Below the pieces are notes generated by a model. That model was not told the origin of the DNA. It saw only the letters and a program-made list of their open reading frames with translations, and did no database searches. From Stutzerimonas kirkiae (GTDB lineage: Bacteria > Pseudomonadota > Gammaproteobacteria > Pseudomonadales > Pseudomonadaceae), in NCBI RefSeq assembly GCF_004327335.1, contig NZ_QJUO01000004.1:1-64000 (forward strand): a stretch of DNA of 64,000 nucleotides. The letters run 5' to 3'. This document shows, piece by piece, positions 1 through 7,530 of this stretch; within the stretch, counting starts at the first letter, position 1, and the number at the start of each line of letters is the position of its first letter. The translations under genes were made by a program, and so were the position numbers.

Positions 1-58
1 CACCCATCCCGCCCTGCCTCTGCCCAGCCACGCAGGGCGTTTCGATAAGGAGTCCGGC

Positions 59-1867
59 ATGGCATGGCTATCGCCCAAGCCTCCGCGCCTGAGCGCCTGG
101 CAGCAGGCCTTGCTGGCCGGGGATCCCGCCGAAGCCCTGCGCCTGGGCGAAGAAATGCCCGTGGCCCTGCGCGAATGCCTGGAACAGGGCCTCAGGCCCG
201 CGCCACCACCGACTGAACGGATTCCCCTACGCCTGCTGTTCGAACGCCTGGAAGCGCTGCAACGGCATGCCCGGCAGGCCATCGACCTGACCGAGAACGG
301 CCTGGCGGAAATCGCCGCACGCAGCGGCGAACAGCTCACCTTCCTCGACCATACCCGTGGTTTCCTGGATGACAGCAGCCGCAGCGCCGACGGCCTGCGC
401 AGCGAGACCCAGGAGGAATTGGACGGCACCCGGCGCTTCTTCTCCGAACAATTCGACGGCCTGCTGCAGGTCATCGAAGAACGCGCCAAAGCCTCGCACA
501 ACGTGATCCAGGCGATCGACGACATCGGTCGCACGGTACAACTGCTGTCGATCAACGCCGCCATCGAAGCGGCCCATGCCGGCGATGCCGGGCGCGGTTT
601 CTCGGTGGTCGCCACGGAAATCCGCGACCTCTCCCTGCGTACCCAGGCCAACGCCAGGCAGGCCTTCGAACAGATCGACATGAGCCATATCAGCCAACGC
701 CTGAACGCGCTGCTGGAGGCCGCCGCCAGCCGCCTGGAACAGCTCAGCGCCCGGGTCGACGGCTCGCTCTCGACCCTCGGCGACCTGCTCGGCCAGATGA
801 GTGCGCGCCTGGATGAAATAGAAGGCAACAACCGTATCATCGCCGCCGGCGTGCGTCTCGGGCAGAGCGCCGACCAGCAGTTGCGCGCCCATGGCAACTG
901 GAGCAGCGCGCTGCTCAGCGACCTGGACTCGATCTATGCCAAGCCGGATGCAGAGGCTCGCAGCCACGACCTGCAACGCCTGCTGCATGAAGAACGCCTG
1001 CACGCCGACCCCGGCTACGATCGACTGGCGGACATCCGCGCACGCGGTGAACTGCGCATCGCCATCGAGCCGGCATTCAAGGGGCTGTCGTTCCGCACCG
1101 CGCCCGGCAAGCCGCTGCAAGGCCTGGATGCGGAACTGGCGCGCGCCTTCGCCCGCTCGCTGGGTGTCGAATGCCGTTTTATCGAACACCCCTGGGACCG
1201 CTGCCTGCAGTTGCTGGAAAGCGGCGCCCAGCGCCGCGACAACGAGGCCGACCTGGTCTGGAGCGCCATGCCGCCGATGCCCGGCTACGACCAGGTGGCC
1301 TTCTCCACACCCTATGTGTTCCTGCCCTACGTACTCGCCAAGCGCAGCGGCGACTTGCGTATCCAGTCCGCGCAAGACCTGCGCGGCAAGGTGCTCGGCT
1401 GCATCAACGACCCCGCGGCGATTTCCACCCTGGAGGAGCGCGGCCTGCGCTGGCAGGCCAACCGCGGCAAACCGGGCGGGAGCATCGAACTGGCCAACCT
1501 GCTGACCTACAGCGACCAGAGCCTGATCCACGACTGCCTGGCCGACGGCACCGTCGACGCCTTCGCCGTCGACCTGCCGATCTACCACTGGGCCTGCAAC
1601 GGCGACGGCAGCCCCTGGCGCGGCAAACTGGAAATCCTCCCCGGCAACCTCAGCCCGCAGTTGTGGTTCTACTCGGTGGCGGTGGCCAACCAGGCCTGCA
1701 ACGCCAGCCTGCTGGCGGCGTTGAACGCCTTTATCGGTAACTACCGCAACCAGCCGGCCTATCGCGAGCTGGTGCAGCGCTGGCTCGGCAAGGTCTACGA
1801 TGACGCCCACTGGCAGTTCGCCACCGGCGTGCACGATGCCGACAGCCTGGCCGTGAACGAACCCTGA
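59..1867 (+). CDS. Soluble chemoreceptor-like protein with C-terminal solute-binding domain
   Basis: 602 aa. Residues about 60-290 look like a methyl-accepting chemotaxis signalling coiled coil; the conserved hairpin tip is visible near residues 163-196 (SINAAIEAAHAGDAGRGF, then ATEIRDLSLRT). Residues about 322-595 resemble a family 3 extracellular solute-binding domain (start ELRIAIEPAFKGLSFR). I see neither a signal peptide nor a hydrophobic segment, so both parts should be cytoplasmic, which is odd because such binding domains are normally periplasmic and N-terminal to the signalling part. ATG is preceded by AAGGAGTCCGGC, the same leader as the next gene 28 bp downstream, suggesting a two-gene operon. 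Ligand unknown; an amino acid or amine is only a guess. Confidence 0.75.
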   Translation: MAWLSPKPPRLSAWQQALLAGDPAEALRLGEEMPVALRECLEQGLRPAPPPTERIPLRLLFERLEALQRHARQAIDLTENGLAEIAARSGEQLTFLDHTRGFLDDSSRSADGLRSETQEELDGTRRFFSEQFDGLLQVIEERAKASHNVIQAIDDIGRTVQLLSINAAIEAAHAGDAGRGFSVVATEIRDLSLRTQANARQAFEQIDMSHISQRLNALLEAAASRLEQLSARVDGSLSTLGDLLGQMSARLDEIEGNNRIIAAGVRLGQSADQQLRAHGNWSSALLSDLDSIYAKPDAEARSHDLQRLLHEERLHADPGYDRLADIRARGELRIAIEPAFKGLSFRTAPGKPLQGLDAELARAFARSLGVECRFIEHPWDRCLQLLESGAQRRDNEADLVWSAMPPMPGYDQVAFSTPYVFLPYVLAKRSGDLRIQSAQDLRGKVLGCINDPAAISTLEERGLRWQANRGKPGGSIELANLLTYSDQSLIHDCLADGTVDAFAVDLPIYHWACNGDGSPWRGKLEILPGNLSPQLWFYSVAVANQACNASLLAALNAFIGNYRNQPAYRELVQRWLGKVYDDAHWQFATGVHDADSLAVNEP

Positions 1868-1895
1868 ACACCCCTCGACGACCAAGGAGTCCGGC

Positions 1896-3374
1896 ATGCT
1901 CGAACGCCCCAGCCTGTATATCGATGGCCAATGGTGCGCGCCGGTTGGCGGCGGCGCCTTCGAGGTATTCGACCCCAGTGACGCAAGCCTGCTGGCCCGG
2001 GTTGCCGCCGCCGGCGCCGATGATGTCGCACTGGCGGTGCAGGCGGCGCGGCGCGCCTTCGACAGCGGTCCCTGGCCGCGCCTGCCCGGCCACGAGCGCG
2101 CCGCCGTGCTGCGGCGCATCGCCGAAGGCATTCGCGCACGCCAGGAGGAACTGGCGATCCTCGAAGTCCGCGACAACGGCAAGCCGCTGCCGGAAGCGCA
2201 ATGGGACATCGCCGACGCCGCCGGCTGCTTCGACTTCTATGCCGGGCTGGCCGAACGCCTGGATGGCGAAGAGCGCGAGGTGCCCCTCGGCGACGAGCGC
2301 TTCCGCGCCAGCGTGGTACGCGAACCGGTCGGCGTGGCGGCGGCGGTGATCCCCTGGAACTATCCACTGCTGATGGCCGCCTGGAAGGTCGCGCCAGCCC
2401 TGGCCGCCGGCTGCTGCATGTTGCTCAAGCCGTCGGAGCTGACACCACTGACCGCCCTCGAACTGGCGCGCATCGCCGACGCGGCGGGGCTGCCCGCGGG
2501 TGTACTCAACGTCCTGCCCGGCCTCGGCAGCGAAGCCGGCGCCGCCCTGGTCGAACACCCCGGCGTGGACAAGGTAGCCTTCACCGGCAGCGTCCCCACC
2601 GGTAGCCGGATCATGCGGGCCGCCGCCCGCGACGTGAAGAACATCAGCCTGGAACTGGGCGGCAAGTCGCCATTCCTGGTATTCGCCGACAGCGACCTGG
2701 ACGCGGCGGTGGAATGGATCATGTTCGGCATCTTCTGGAACCAGGGCCAGGTCTGCTCCGCCACCTCGCGGGTGCTGGTGCAACGCTCGCTCTACCCCAG
2801 CCTGCTGGAACGGCTGGCCGAGCAGGCACGAAGGATTCGCATCGGCAACGGCCTGGAGGATGGCGTGCTGCTCGGCCCGCTGGTCAGTGCCGCACAGCAC
2901 GCCAGGGTCAGCGCTGCCATCGCCCAGGGCATCGCCGACGGCGCGCGCCTGCTGTGCGGCGGCGAACCACCGGCGGATCGCCCAGCCGGCTGGTTCATGC
3001 AACCCACGGTATTCGCCGATGTACCGCTGCAAAGCGCCTTGTGGCGCGAGGAAATCTTCGGCCCGGTGGTCTGCGTCAACCCCTTCGACGACGAAACCGA
3101 AGCCGTGCGCCTGGCCAACGACAGCGAATTCGGCCTGGCCGCCGCCGTGATGTCCGCCGACCTCGAGCGCTGTGAACGGATCGCCCGCAAGCTGCAGGCC
3201 GGCATCGTCTGGATCAACTGTTCGCAACCCACCTTCAGCGAACTGCCCTGGGGCGGCGTCAAGCGCAGCGGCATCGGCCGCGAACTGGGCGAATGGGGCC
3301 TGGACAACTACCTGGAAACCAAGCAGATCACCCGTTACGAAAGCACCGAGGCATGGGGCTGGTATATGAAGTGA
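1896..3374 (+). CDS. NAD(P)-dependent aldehyde dehydrogenase, betaine-aldehyde dehydrogenase-like
   Basis: 492 aa, full length for the ALDH superfamily, cytosolic oxidation of an aldehyde to its acid. Catalytic Glu lies in LELGGKSPF (about residue 254) and the nucleophilic Cys in NQGQVCSATSR (about residue 287). The IPWNYPLLMAAWK and FTGSVPTGS cofactor motifs are present. The GQVCSATSR context and the C-terminal EAWGWY resemble betaine- or aminoaldehyde dehydrogenases, so an omega-amino or trimethylammonium aldehyde is a plausible substrate, but this is inference. It follows the chemoreceptor-like gene with the same AAGGAGTCCGGC ribosome-binding leader. Confidence 0.85.
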   Translation: MLERPSLYIDGQWCAPVGGGAFEVFDPSDASLLARVAAAGADDVALAVQAARRAFDSGPWPRLPGHERAAVLRRIAEGIRARQEELAILEVRDNGKPLPEAQWDIADAAGCFDFYAGLAERLDGEEREVPLGDERFRASVVREPVGVAAAVIPWNYPLLMAAWKVAPALAAGCCMLLKPSELTPLTALELARIADAAGLPAGVLNVLPGLGSEAGAALVEHPGVDKVAFTGSVPTGSRIMRAAARDVKNISLELGGKSPFLVFADSDLDAAVEWIMFGIFWNQGQVCSATSRVLVQRSLYPSLLERLAEQARRIRIGNGLEDGVLLGPLVSAAQHARVSAAIAQGIADGARLLCGGEPPADRPAGWFMQPTVFADVPLQSALWREEIFGPVVCVNPFDDETEAVRLANDSEFGLAAAVMSADLERCERIARKLQAGIVWINCSQPTFSELPWGGVKRSGIGRELGEWGLDNYLETKQITRYESTEAWGWYMK

Positions 3375-3619
3375 AGAGCGGCCACCGGGTACCTGTCTTT
3401 CCAGTAATCGCTACCGGCCTTGCAAGCCCGGGGCGCTTGGGCAAGGATCAGGTATCCCGGCGATGCGCTGTTGCGCAGGCCGCCCAGGCCGCGGCCCCAA
3501 CGGCAAAGAGCCGAAAGGAGCGCTGGCGGCTGGACGCAAGAACGTGACAGCCGGTGTTCTTCACCCAGCCTCCAGGGCTTTTATCGAACAGCGGGAATCG
3601 CCCTGGCCATGGAGCCTAT
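3375..3619. repeat. Intergenic hairpin of the GCGCTGG/CGTCCAGC palindrome family
   Basis: Non-coding. Left arm AGCGCTGGCGGCTGGACG at 3519-3536 is complementary, imperfectly, to CACCCAGCCTCCAGGGCTTT at 3562-3581. The same arms recur near 6064-6160, 13607-13645 and 63850-63880, so this is a dispersed palindromic family rather than a one-off hairpin. The downstream HAD gene starts 38 bp after the right arm. Confidence 0.55.
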
Positions 3620-4141
3620 ATGACCCTTCTCGCCCCTATCCGCGCCGTCTGCTTCGACTGGGGCGGCACCCTGATGTCGGAACAGGGCCCCGACGATATC
3701 CCCATGGCCCTCTGGCCGGCGGTCGCCCTTGTCGAAGGCGCGCTCGAATGCCTGCAGGCGCTGGATGGCCAGGTGCCGCTGGCCATCGCCAGCAATGCCT
3801 CGCTCTCGTCTCGCCCGATGGTAGAACGCGCCCTGGCGCGCGTGGGCATCGAGCGTTATTTCAGCCATATCTTCTGTTTCGTGGAGATCGGCCACAGGAA
3901 GGACCAGGCGGCCTTCTGGCAGGTCGTGGCACACGAGCTGGCAGTGCCGCTGGACAGCCTGGCCATGCTCGGCGACTCCTATGAACAGGACGCCCTCGGC
4001 CCGCGGCGCTTCGGTGTGCAGGGCGTCTGGTTCAACCCCCATGGCCGCTTGCCGAAGGGTGAAATCGCGACGCCCCAGGTGCAACGCCTGACCACCTTCT
4101 CGGCCTGGGTCACGACAGCCTTGCCGCCACCGTCCCGATAG
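3620..4141 (+). CDS. HAD-superfamily hydrolase
   Basis: 173 aa, cytosolic. HAD motif I is FDWGGTL near the N terminus with the second catalytic Asp replaced by Gly. Motif II is in AIASNAS, a Lys lies in HRKDQAAF, and motif III is MLGDSYEQDALGPRR. Loss of the second motif I Asp (normally DxD) suggests an altered phosphatase or a non-phosphatase HAD reaction. The start at 3620 was chosen because homology begins just after it; an upstream in-frame ATG at 3554 would add a non-conserved extension through the repeat. Convergent with the MHS transporter across a strong terminator. Substrate unknown. Confidence 0.7.
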   Translation: MTLLAPIRAVCFDWGGTLMSEQGPDDIPMALWPAVALVEGALECLQALDGQVPLAIASNASLSSRPMVERALARVGIERYFSHIFCFVEIGHRKDQAAFWQVVAHELAVPLDSLAMLGDSYEQDALGPRRFGVQGVWFNPHGRLPKGEIATPQVQRLTTFSAWVTTALPPPSR

Positions 4142-4144
4142 ACG

Positions 4145-4167
4145 AAGGCCCCGTGCGACGGGGCCTT
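4145..4167. terminator. Bidirectional rho-independent terminator
   Basis: Perfect 10-bp stem AAGGCCCCGT / ACGGGGCCTT around a GCG loop, directly after the HAD stop codon and facing the end of the convergent transporter gene. The AA and TT flanks make it usable in both directions, although the T-tract is very short. Confidence 0.7.
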
Positions 4168-4213
4168 GCCAGTGAATGCCAGCGCGCCGGGAAGCCCCCG
4201 CCCACGGCGTTGT

Positions 4214-5890
4214 TCAGTGCCAGTTGCGCAGGTCCCGGTCCTTGGTTTCCGGCATCAGGAACAGGCCGATGAAGAAGGTCATCACCGCCACGATGATCGG
4301 ATACCAGAGGCCGTAGTAGATATCGCCGGTGGCCGCCACCATGGCGAAGGCGGTGGTCGGCAGGAAGCCGCCGAACCAGCCGTTGCCGATATGGTAGGGC
4401 AGCGACATGGCCGTGTAGCGGATGCGCGTCGGGAACAGCTCCACCAGCAGCGCCGCGATGGGGCCGTAGACCATGGTCACGAACAGCACCAGCACGGTCA
4501 GCAGCAGTACCAGCATCGGTTTGTTGATCCGTTCCGGATCGGCCTTGGCCGGGTAGCCGGCTGCACGGATGGCGTCGGTCATACTGGTGTTGAAGGCATC
4601 GGTCCGTCCCTTGAACTCTTCAGCCGACAAACCGGCCCCCGGGAAGGACGATAAGGTCCGCTCGCCGATGCGGATGCTGGCGACGGTACCGGCCGGCGCC
4701 GCTTCGTTCGAGTAGTTCACCGAGTTGCGCGCCAGGAAGCTCTTGGCGATATCGCAGGAGCTGACGAATTGCGAGGTGCCGACAGGGTTGAACTGGAACG
4801 AGCATTCGCCCGGGTCCGCCACCACGGTCACCGGCGCCGAGGCCTGCGCCTGTTCCAGCGCGGGGTTGGCGTAGTGGGTGATCAGGCTGAACAGCGGGAA
4901 GTAGGTCAGCGCCGCGACCAGGCAGCCGCCGAGGATGATCGGCTTGCGGCCGATCTTGTCGGACAGCCAGCCGAACACGATGAAGAACGGCGTACCGATC
5001 AGCAGCGAGATGGCGATCAGGATATTGGCCGTCGCCCCTTCCACCTTCAGGGTCTGGGTCAGGAAGAACAGCGCGTAGAACTGGCCGGTGTACCAGACCA
5101 CCGCCTGCCCCGCCGTGCCGCCGAACAGTGCGACCAGCGCCACCTTGGCGTTTTCCCAGCGCCCGAAGGCTTCGGTGAGCGGCGCCTTGGAGGTCTTGCC
5201 TTCCTCTTTCATGCGCTTGAACACCGGGCTCTCGTTCAGGGTCAGGCGAATCCACACCGAGACGCCGAGCAGCACGATGGACAGCAGGAAGGGGATGCGC
5301 CAGCCCCAGGCGGCGAATTCTTCCTCGCCGAGCCAGGTGCGGGTGCCGAGGATGACCAGCAGCGAGAGGAACAGGCCGAGGGTCGCGGTGGTCTGGATCC
5401 ACGCGGTGTAGAAGCCCCGCCGGCCATGTGGCGCATGCTCGGCGACATAGGTCGCCGCGCCGCCGTACTCGCCGCCGAGCGCCAGCCCCTGGAACAGCCG
5501 CAGGATCACCAGGATGATCGGCGCCGCCATGCCCCAGGCCGCGTAGGAAGGCAGGATGCCGACGATGAAGGTCGACAGGCCCATGATCAGGATGGTGATG
5601 AGGAAGGTGTACTTGCGTCCGACCAGGTCGCCCAGGCGGCCAAAGAAAATCGCACCGAACGGACGCACCGCGAAGCCGGCGGCGAAGGCCATGAGCGCGA
5701 AGATGAAGGCGGCCGTAGGATTGACGCCCGAGAAGAACTGCGCCGCGATGATCGCCGAGAGCGATCCGTACAGGTAGAAGTCGTACCACTCGAAAACGGT
5801 GCCGAGGGAAGAGGCGAAAATGACTTTCCGCTCCTCCGCCGTCATCGGCCTGGCCGGTTCATGTGCACCGTCTGTCGTTGCTGCGCTCAT
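4214..5890 (-). CDS. MHS-family (metabolite:H+ symporter) MFS transporter
   Basis: 558 aa inner-membrane carrier of the MHS/ProP-KgtP branch of the MFS. Visible marks are FEWYDFYLYGSLSAIIA in TM1, FGRLGDLVGRKYTFLI (loop 2-3) and FGWLSDKIGRKPIILGG (loop 8-9). A hydrophilic stretch of about 110 residues (around 345-455, with two Cys) is inserted in the C-terminal half, so the protein is longer than the usual 430-450 aa. Start at 5890 has GGAGG six bases upstream; upstream ATGs at 5902 and 5911 are less convincing. MHS members carry betaine, proline, shikimate or dicarboxylates; proximity to amine genes is only suggestive. Confidence 0.8.
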   Translation of the reverse strand: MSAATTDGAHEPARPMTAEERKVIFASSLGTVFEWYDFYLYGSLSAIIAAQFFSGVNPTAAFIFALMAFAAGFAVRPFGAIFFGRLGDLVGRKYTFLITILIMGLSTFIVGILPSYAAWGMAAPIILVILRLFQGLALGGEYGGAATYVAEHAPHGRRGFYTAWIQTTATLGLFLSLLVILGTRTWLGEEEFAAWGWRIPFLLSIVLLGVSVWIRLTLNESPVFKRMKEEGKTSKAPLTEAFGRWENAKVALVALFGGTAGQAVVWYTGQFYALFFLTQTLKVEGATANILIAISLLIGTPFFIVFGWLSDKIGRKPIILGGCLVAALTYFPLFSLITHYANPALEQAQASAPVTVVADPGECSFQFNPVGTSQFVSSCDIAKSFLARNSVNYSNEAAPAGTVASIRIGERTLSSFPGAGLSAEEFKGRTDAFNTSMTDAIRAAGYPAKADPERINKPMLVLLLTVLVLFVTMVYGPIAALLVELFPTRIRYTAMSLPYHIGNGWFGGFLPTTAFAMVAATGDIYYGLWYPIIVAVMTFFIGLFLMPETKDRDLRNWH

Positions 5891-5999
5891 GGCTGCCTCC
5901 ATGACGCCCACTCGGCCAGAGCGTGAATCGCCCTGTACCCGGACGTCTTTCTTGTGATTGTTCTGTCAGGGAGGCTAGACGGGAGAATGGCAACCAGCA

Positions 6000-6015
6000 C
6001 TAGACATTGGTCTAG
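6000..6015. promoter_or_regulatory. Inverted repeat upstream of the MHS transporter
   Basis: CTAGACATTGGTCTAG: six-base arms CTAGAC/GTCTAG around ATTG, about 110 bp upstream of the transporter start. Looks like a dimeric activator or repressor site. It directly abuts the left end of the MITE-like element, whose flank also reads CTAGG. Confidence 0.35.
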
Positions 6016-6017
6016 GA

Positions 6018-6253
6018 GCTGTTGACGTTTCGGCATGGGTGGCCGGATCGAGGCACAAGTGGACCGCCGAAAAGCGCTTGGCTGGCGGCTGAACGAGCGG
6101 CACACGGCGCCAGCTCTTTCGTCCAGCGTTCAGCCGTCAGCGCTTTTAATCGAAGGCCGAAGGCCGCTTGTGCCTCGAAGAAGCCCGTCCGGAGGGCTGA
6201 ATTGGAAATATATTTCCATCCGAATCAATGAGTTAAAGCGAAACGCCAACAGC
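6018..6253. mobile_element. MITE-like palindromic element 1
   Basis: 236 bp with imperfect terminal inverted repeats: GCTGTTGACGTTTCG at 6018-6032 against CGAAACGCCAACAGC at 6239-6253 (14/15 complementary). Nested inside are CGAGGCACAAG (6049-6059) with CTTGTGCCTCG (6167-6177), and an AAAAGCGCT..GGCGGCTGAACG arm pair of the family seen at 3519. It also holds the perfect palindrome TGGAAATATATTTCCA at 6203-6218. No transposase; non-autonomous. Ends match the element between pilT and pilU. With the degenerate fragment at 6265-6301 it fills the 415-bp gap between the transporter and the amidotransferase genes. Confidence 0.6.
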
Positions 6254-6305
6254 CCACAGGGTCTGTCGAGGTTCGGCACGACCGCGCCGGCACCTGTTGC
6301 AGGGA

Positions 6306-6995
6306 TCATTTCTTCAAGAGATAGGCCAGTATCTCCGCCATCAACGACTGCCCCGCCAGGTAGCTCGCAACCGCTACCCCGGCCATTTCAGCGGGAGCCT
6401 GCACCCAGCGGGCGGGCGCGAGGTCGTCGGCGAACTCGGCCAGCAGGTCGGCGACGATTGTCTCGGTCATTTCCGGGTGGCACTGCAAACCGATCACCCG
6501 CCGCCCGAGCTGGAAGGCCTGGTGCCGGCAGGCCTCGCTGGAGGCGAGCAGCACGGCGCCCTCGGGCAGTTCGAAGGTTTCCCCGTGCCAGTGCAGCAGG
6601 GTCAGTTCGTCCGGGAAGCGGAAGCAACCTTCGGCCGCGCTGGCACGCCGCACCGGGAACCAGCCGATTTCCGCTTCGTCGTTGGGATGCACCGCCGCCC
6701 CCAGAGCGCTGGCGATCAGTTGCGCACCGAGGCAGACACCCAGGACCGCCACGTTGGCGGCGATGGCCGTACGCAGGAAACGCTTTTCCTCGACCAGCCA
6801 GGGCAGCGTCGCTTCGTCGTTGACGCTCATCGGCCCGCCCATGGCGACGATCAGGTCGAAGCCCTCCGGCGCGGGCAGGCGTGCGTCCGCTTCGTAGAAA
6901 CGGGTATAGGACAATTGCGCGCCGCGATCGCGGAACCAGCCAGCCATGCTGCCGATATCCTCGAACGGGACGTGTTGCAGGACATGCACACGCAT
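6306..6995 (-). CDS. Class I glutamine amidotransferase-like protein
   Basis: 229 aa, stand-alone class I amidotransferase fold (GuaA-type domain without a synthetase partner). Nucleophile Cys lies in VLGVCLGAQLIASALG and the His-Glu pair in IGLQCHPEMTETI. The N terminus is a typical MRVHVLQHVPFED start. Such proteins hydrolyse glutamine or gamma-glutamyl amides; the substrate cannot be told. It lies 10 bp downstream of the SMR exporter on the same strand, after the dmm genes, so a role with gamma-glutamyl compounds made by GmaS is possible but purely inferred. Confidence 0.75.
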   Translation of the reverse strand: MRVHVLQHVPFEDIGSMAGWFRDRGAQLSYTRFYEADARLPAPEGFDLIVAMGGPMSVNDEATLPWLVEEKRFLRTAIAANVAVLGVCLGAQLIASALGAAVHPNDEAEIGWFPVRRASAAEGCFRFPDELTLLHWHGETFELPEGAVLLASSEACRHQAFQLGRRVIGLQCHPEMTETIVADLLAEFADDLAPARWVQAPAEMAGVAVASYLAGQSLMAEILAYLLKK

Positions 6996-7005
6996 GGCTG
7001 TTTCC

Positions 7006-7347
7006 TCAGATGGTGTGTTCGGGTGTCGCCATCTTAAGGCCGACGATGCCGGCGACGATCATCGCCAGGCACAGGCTGCGCAGCACGCCGAGGTGCTCGC
7101 CCATGAACAGCATGCCATAGAGCACGGTGCCCAGGGTGCCTATGCCGACCCATACGGCATAGGCCAGCCCCAGCGGCAGCACGCGCACGGAAAGGCTCAG
7201 CAGGTAGATGCTCAAAGCCAGGAAAAAGGCGCAGTACAGGCTCGGCCATAACCGCGTGAAGCCTTCGGTACGGGGAATGATCGAGGCGTACAGCACTTCG
7301 CAGAAGCCTGCCAGCAACAGGAAGCCCCATCCATTCAGCCAGGCCAT
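7006..7347 (-). CDS. Small multidrug resistance (SMR) transporter, SugE/Gdx-like
   Basis: 113 aa with four membrane helices. The essential membrane Glu is in LLLAGFCEVLYAS (residue 17), followed by the family motif EGFTRLWPS. The third helix (LAYAVWVGIGTLGTV) and C-terminal VAGIVGLKMAT resemble the SugE/Gdx guanidinium-exporter branch more than EmrE. The start at 7347 is the first Met that gives the compact family N terminus. Small cationic amines or guanidinium compounds are the likely cargo from family knowledge. It sits between the amidotransferase gene and dmmD on the same strand. Confidence 0.8.
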   Translation of the reverse strand: MAWLNGWGFLLLAGFCEVLYASIIPRTEGFTRLWPSLYCAFFLALSIYLLSLSVRVLPLGLAYAVWVGIGTLGTVLYGMLFMGEHLGVLRSLCLAMIVAGIVGLKMATPEHTI

Positions 7348-7530
7348 CTTTTGTCTCCATCCGGGTCCCGGCAAGTCGGGCCGCATCCATGTGGCCCTGT
7401 TCCCTTGCCCCAGGAACTCATTGCCTGGCGCCAGCAGGGCGCCAGTTATGACTCGTCGGTGGTCCGCAGGACGCGCCATGCTCTCCCTGCGCACGGCCCT
7501 CCCACCGGCTCCAACGCCATCGACAGTCGT

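Noticed and set aside
227..2209. Very long antisense frames opposite the first two genes and many others
   Set aside because: Typical of high-GC DNA with few stop codons; the plus-strand frames carry recognisable domains.
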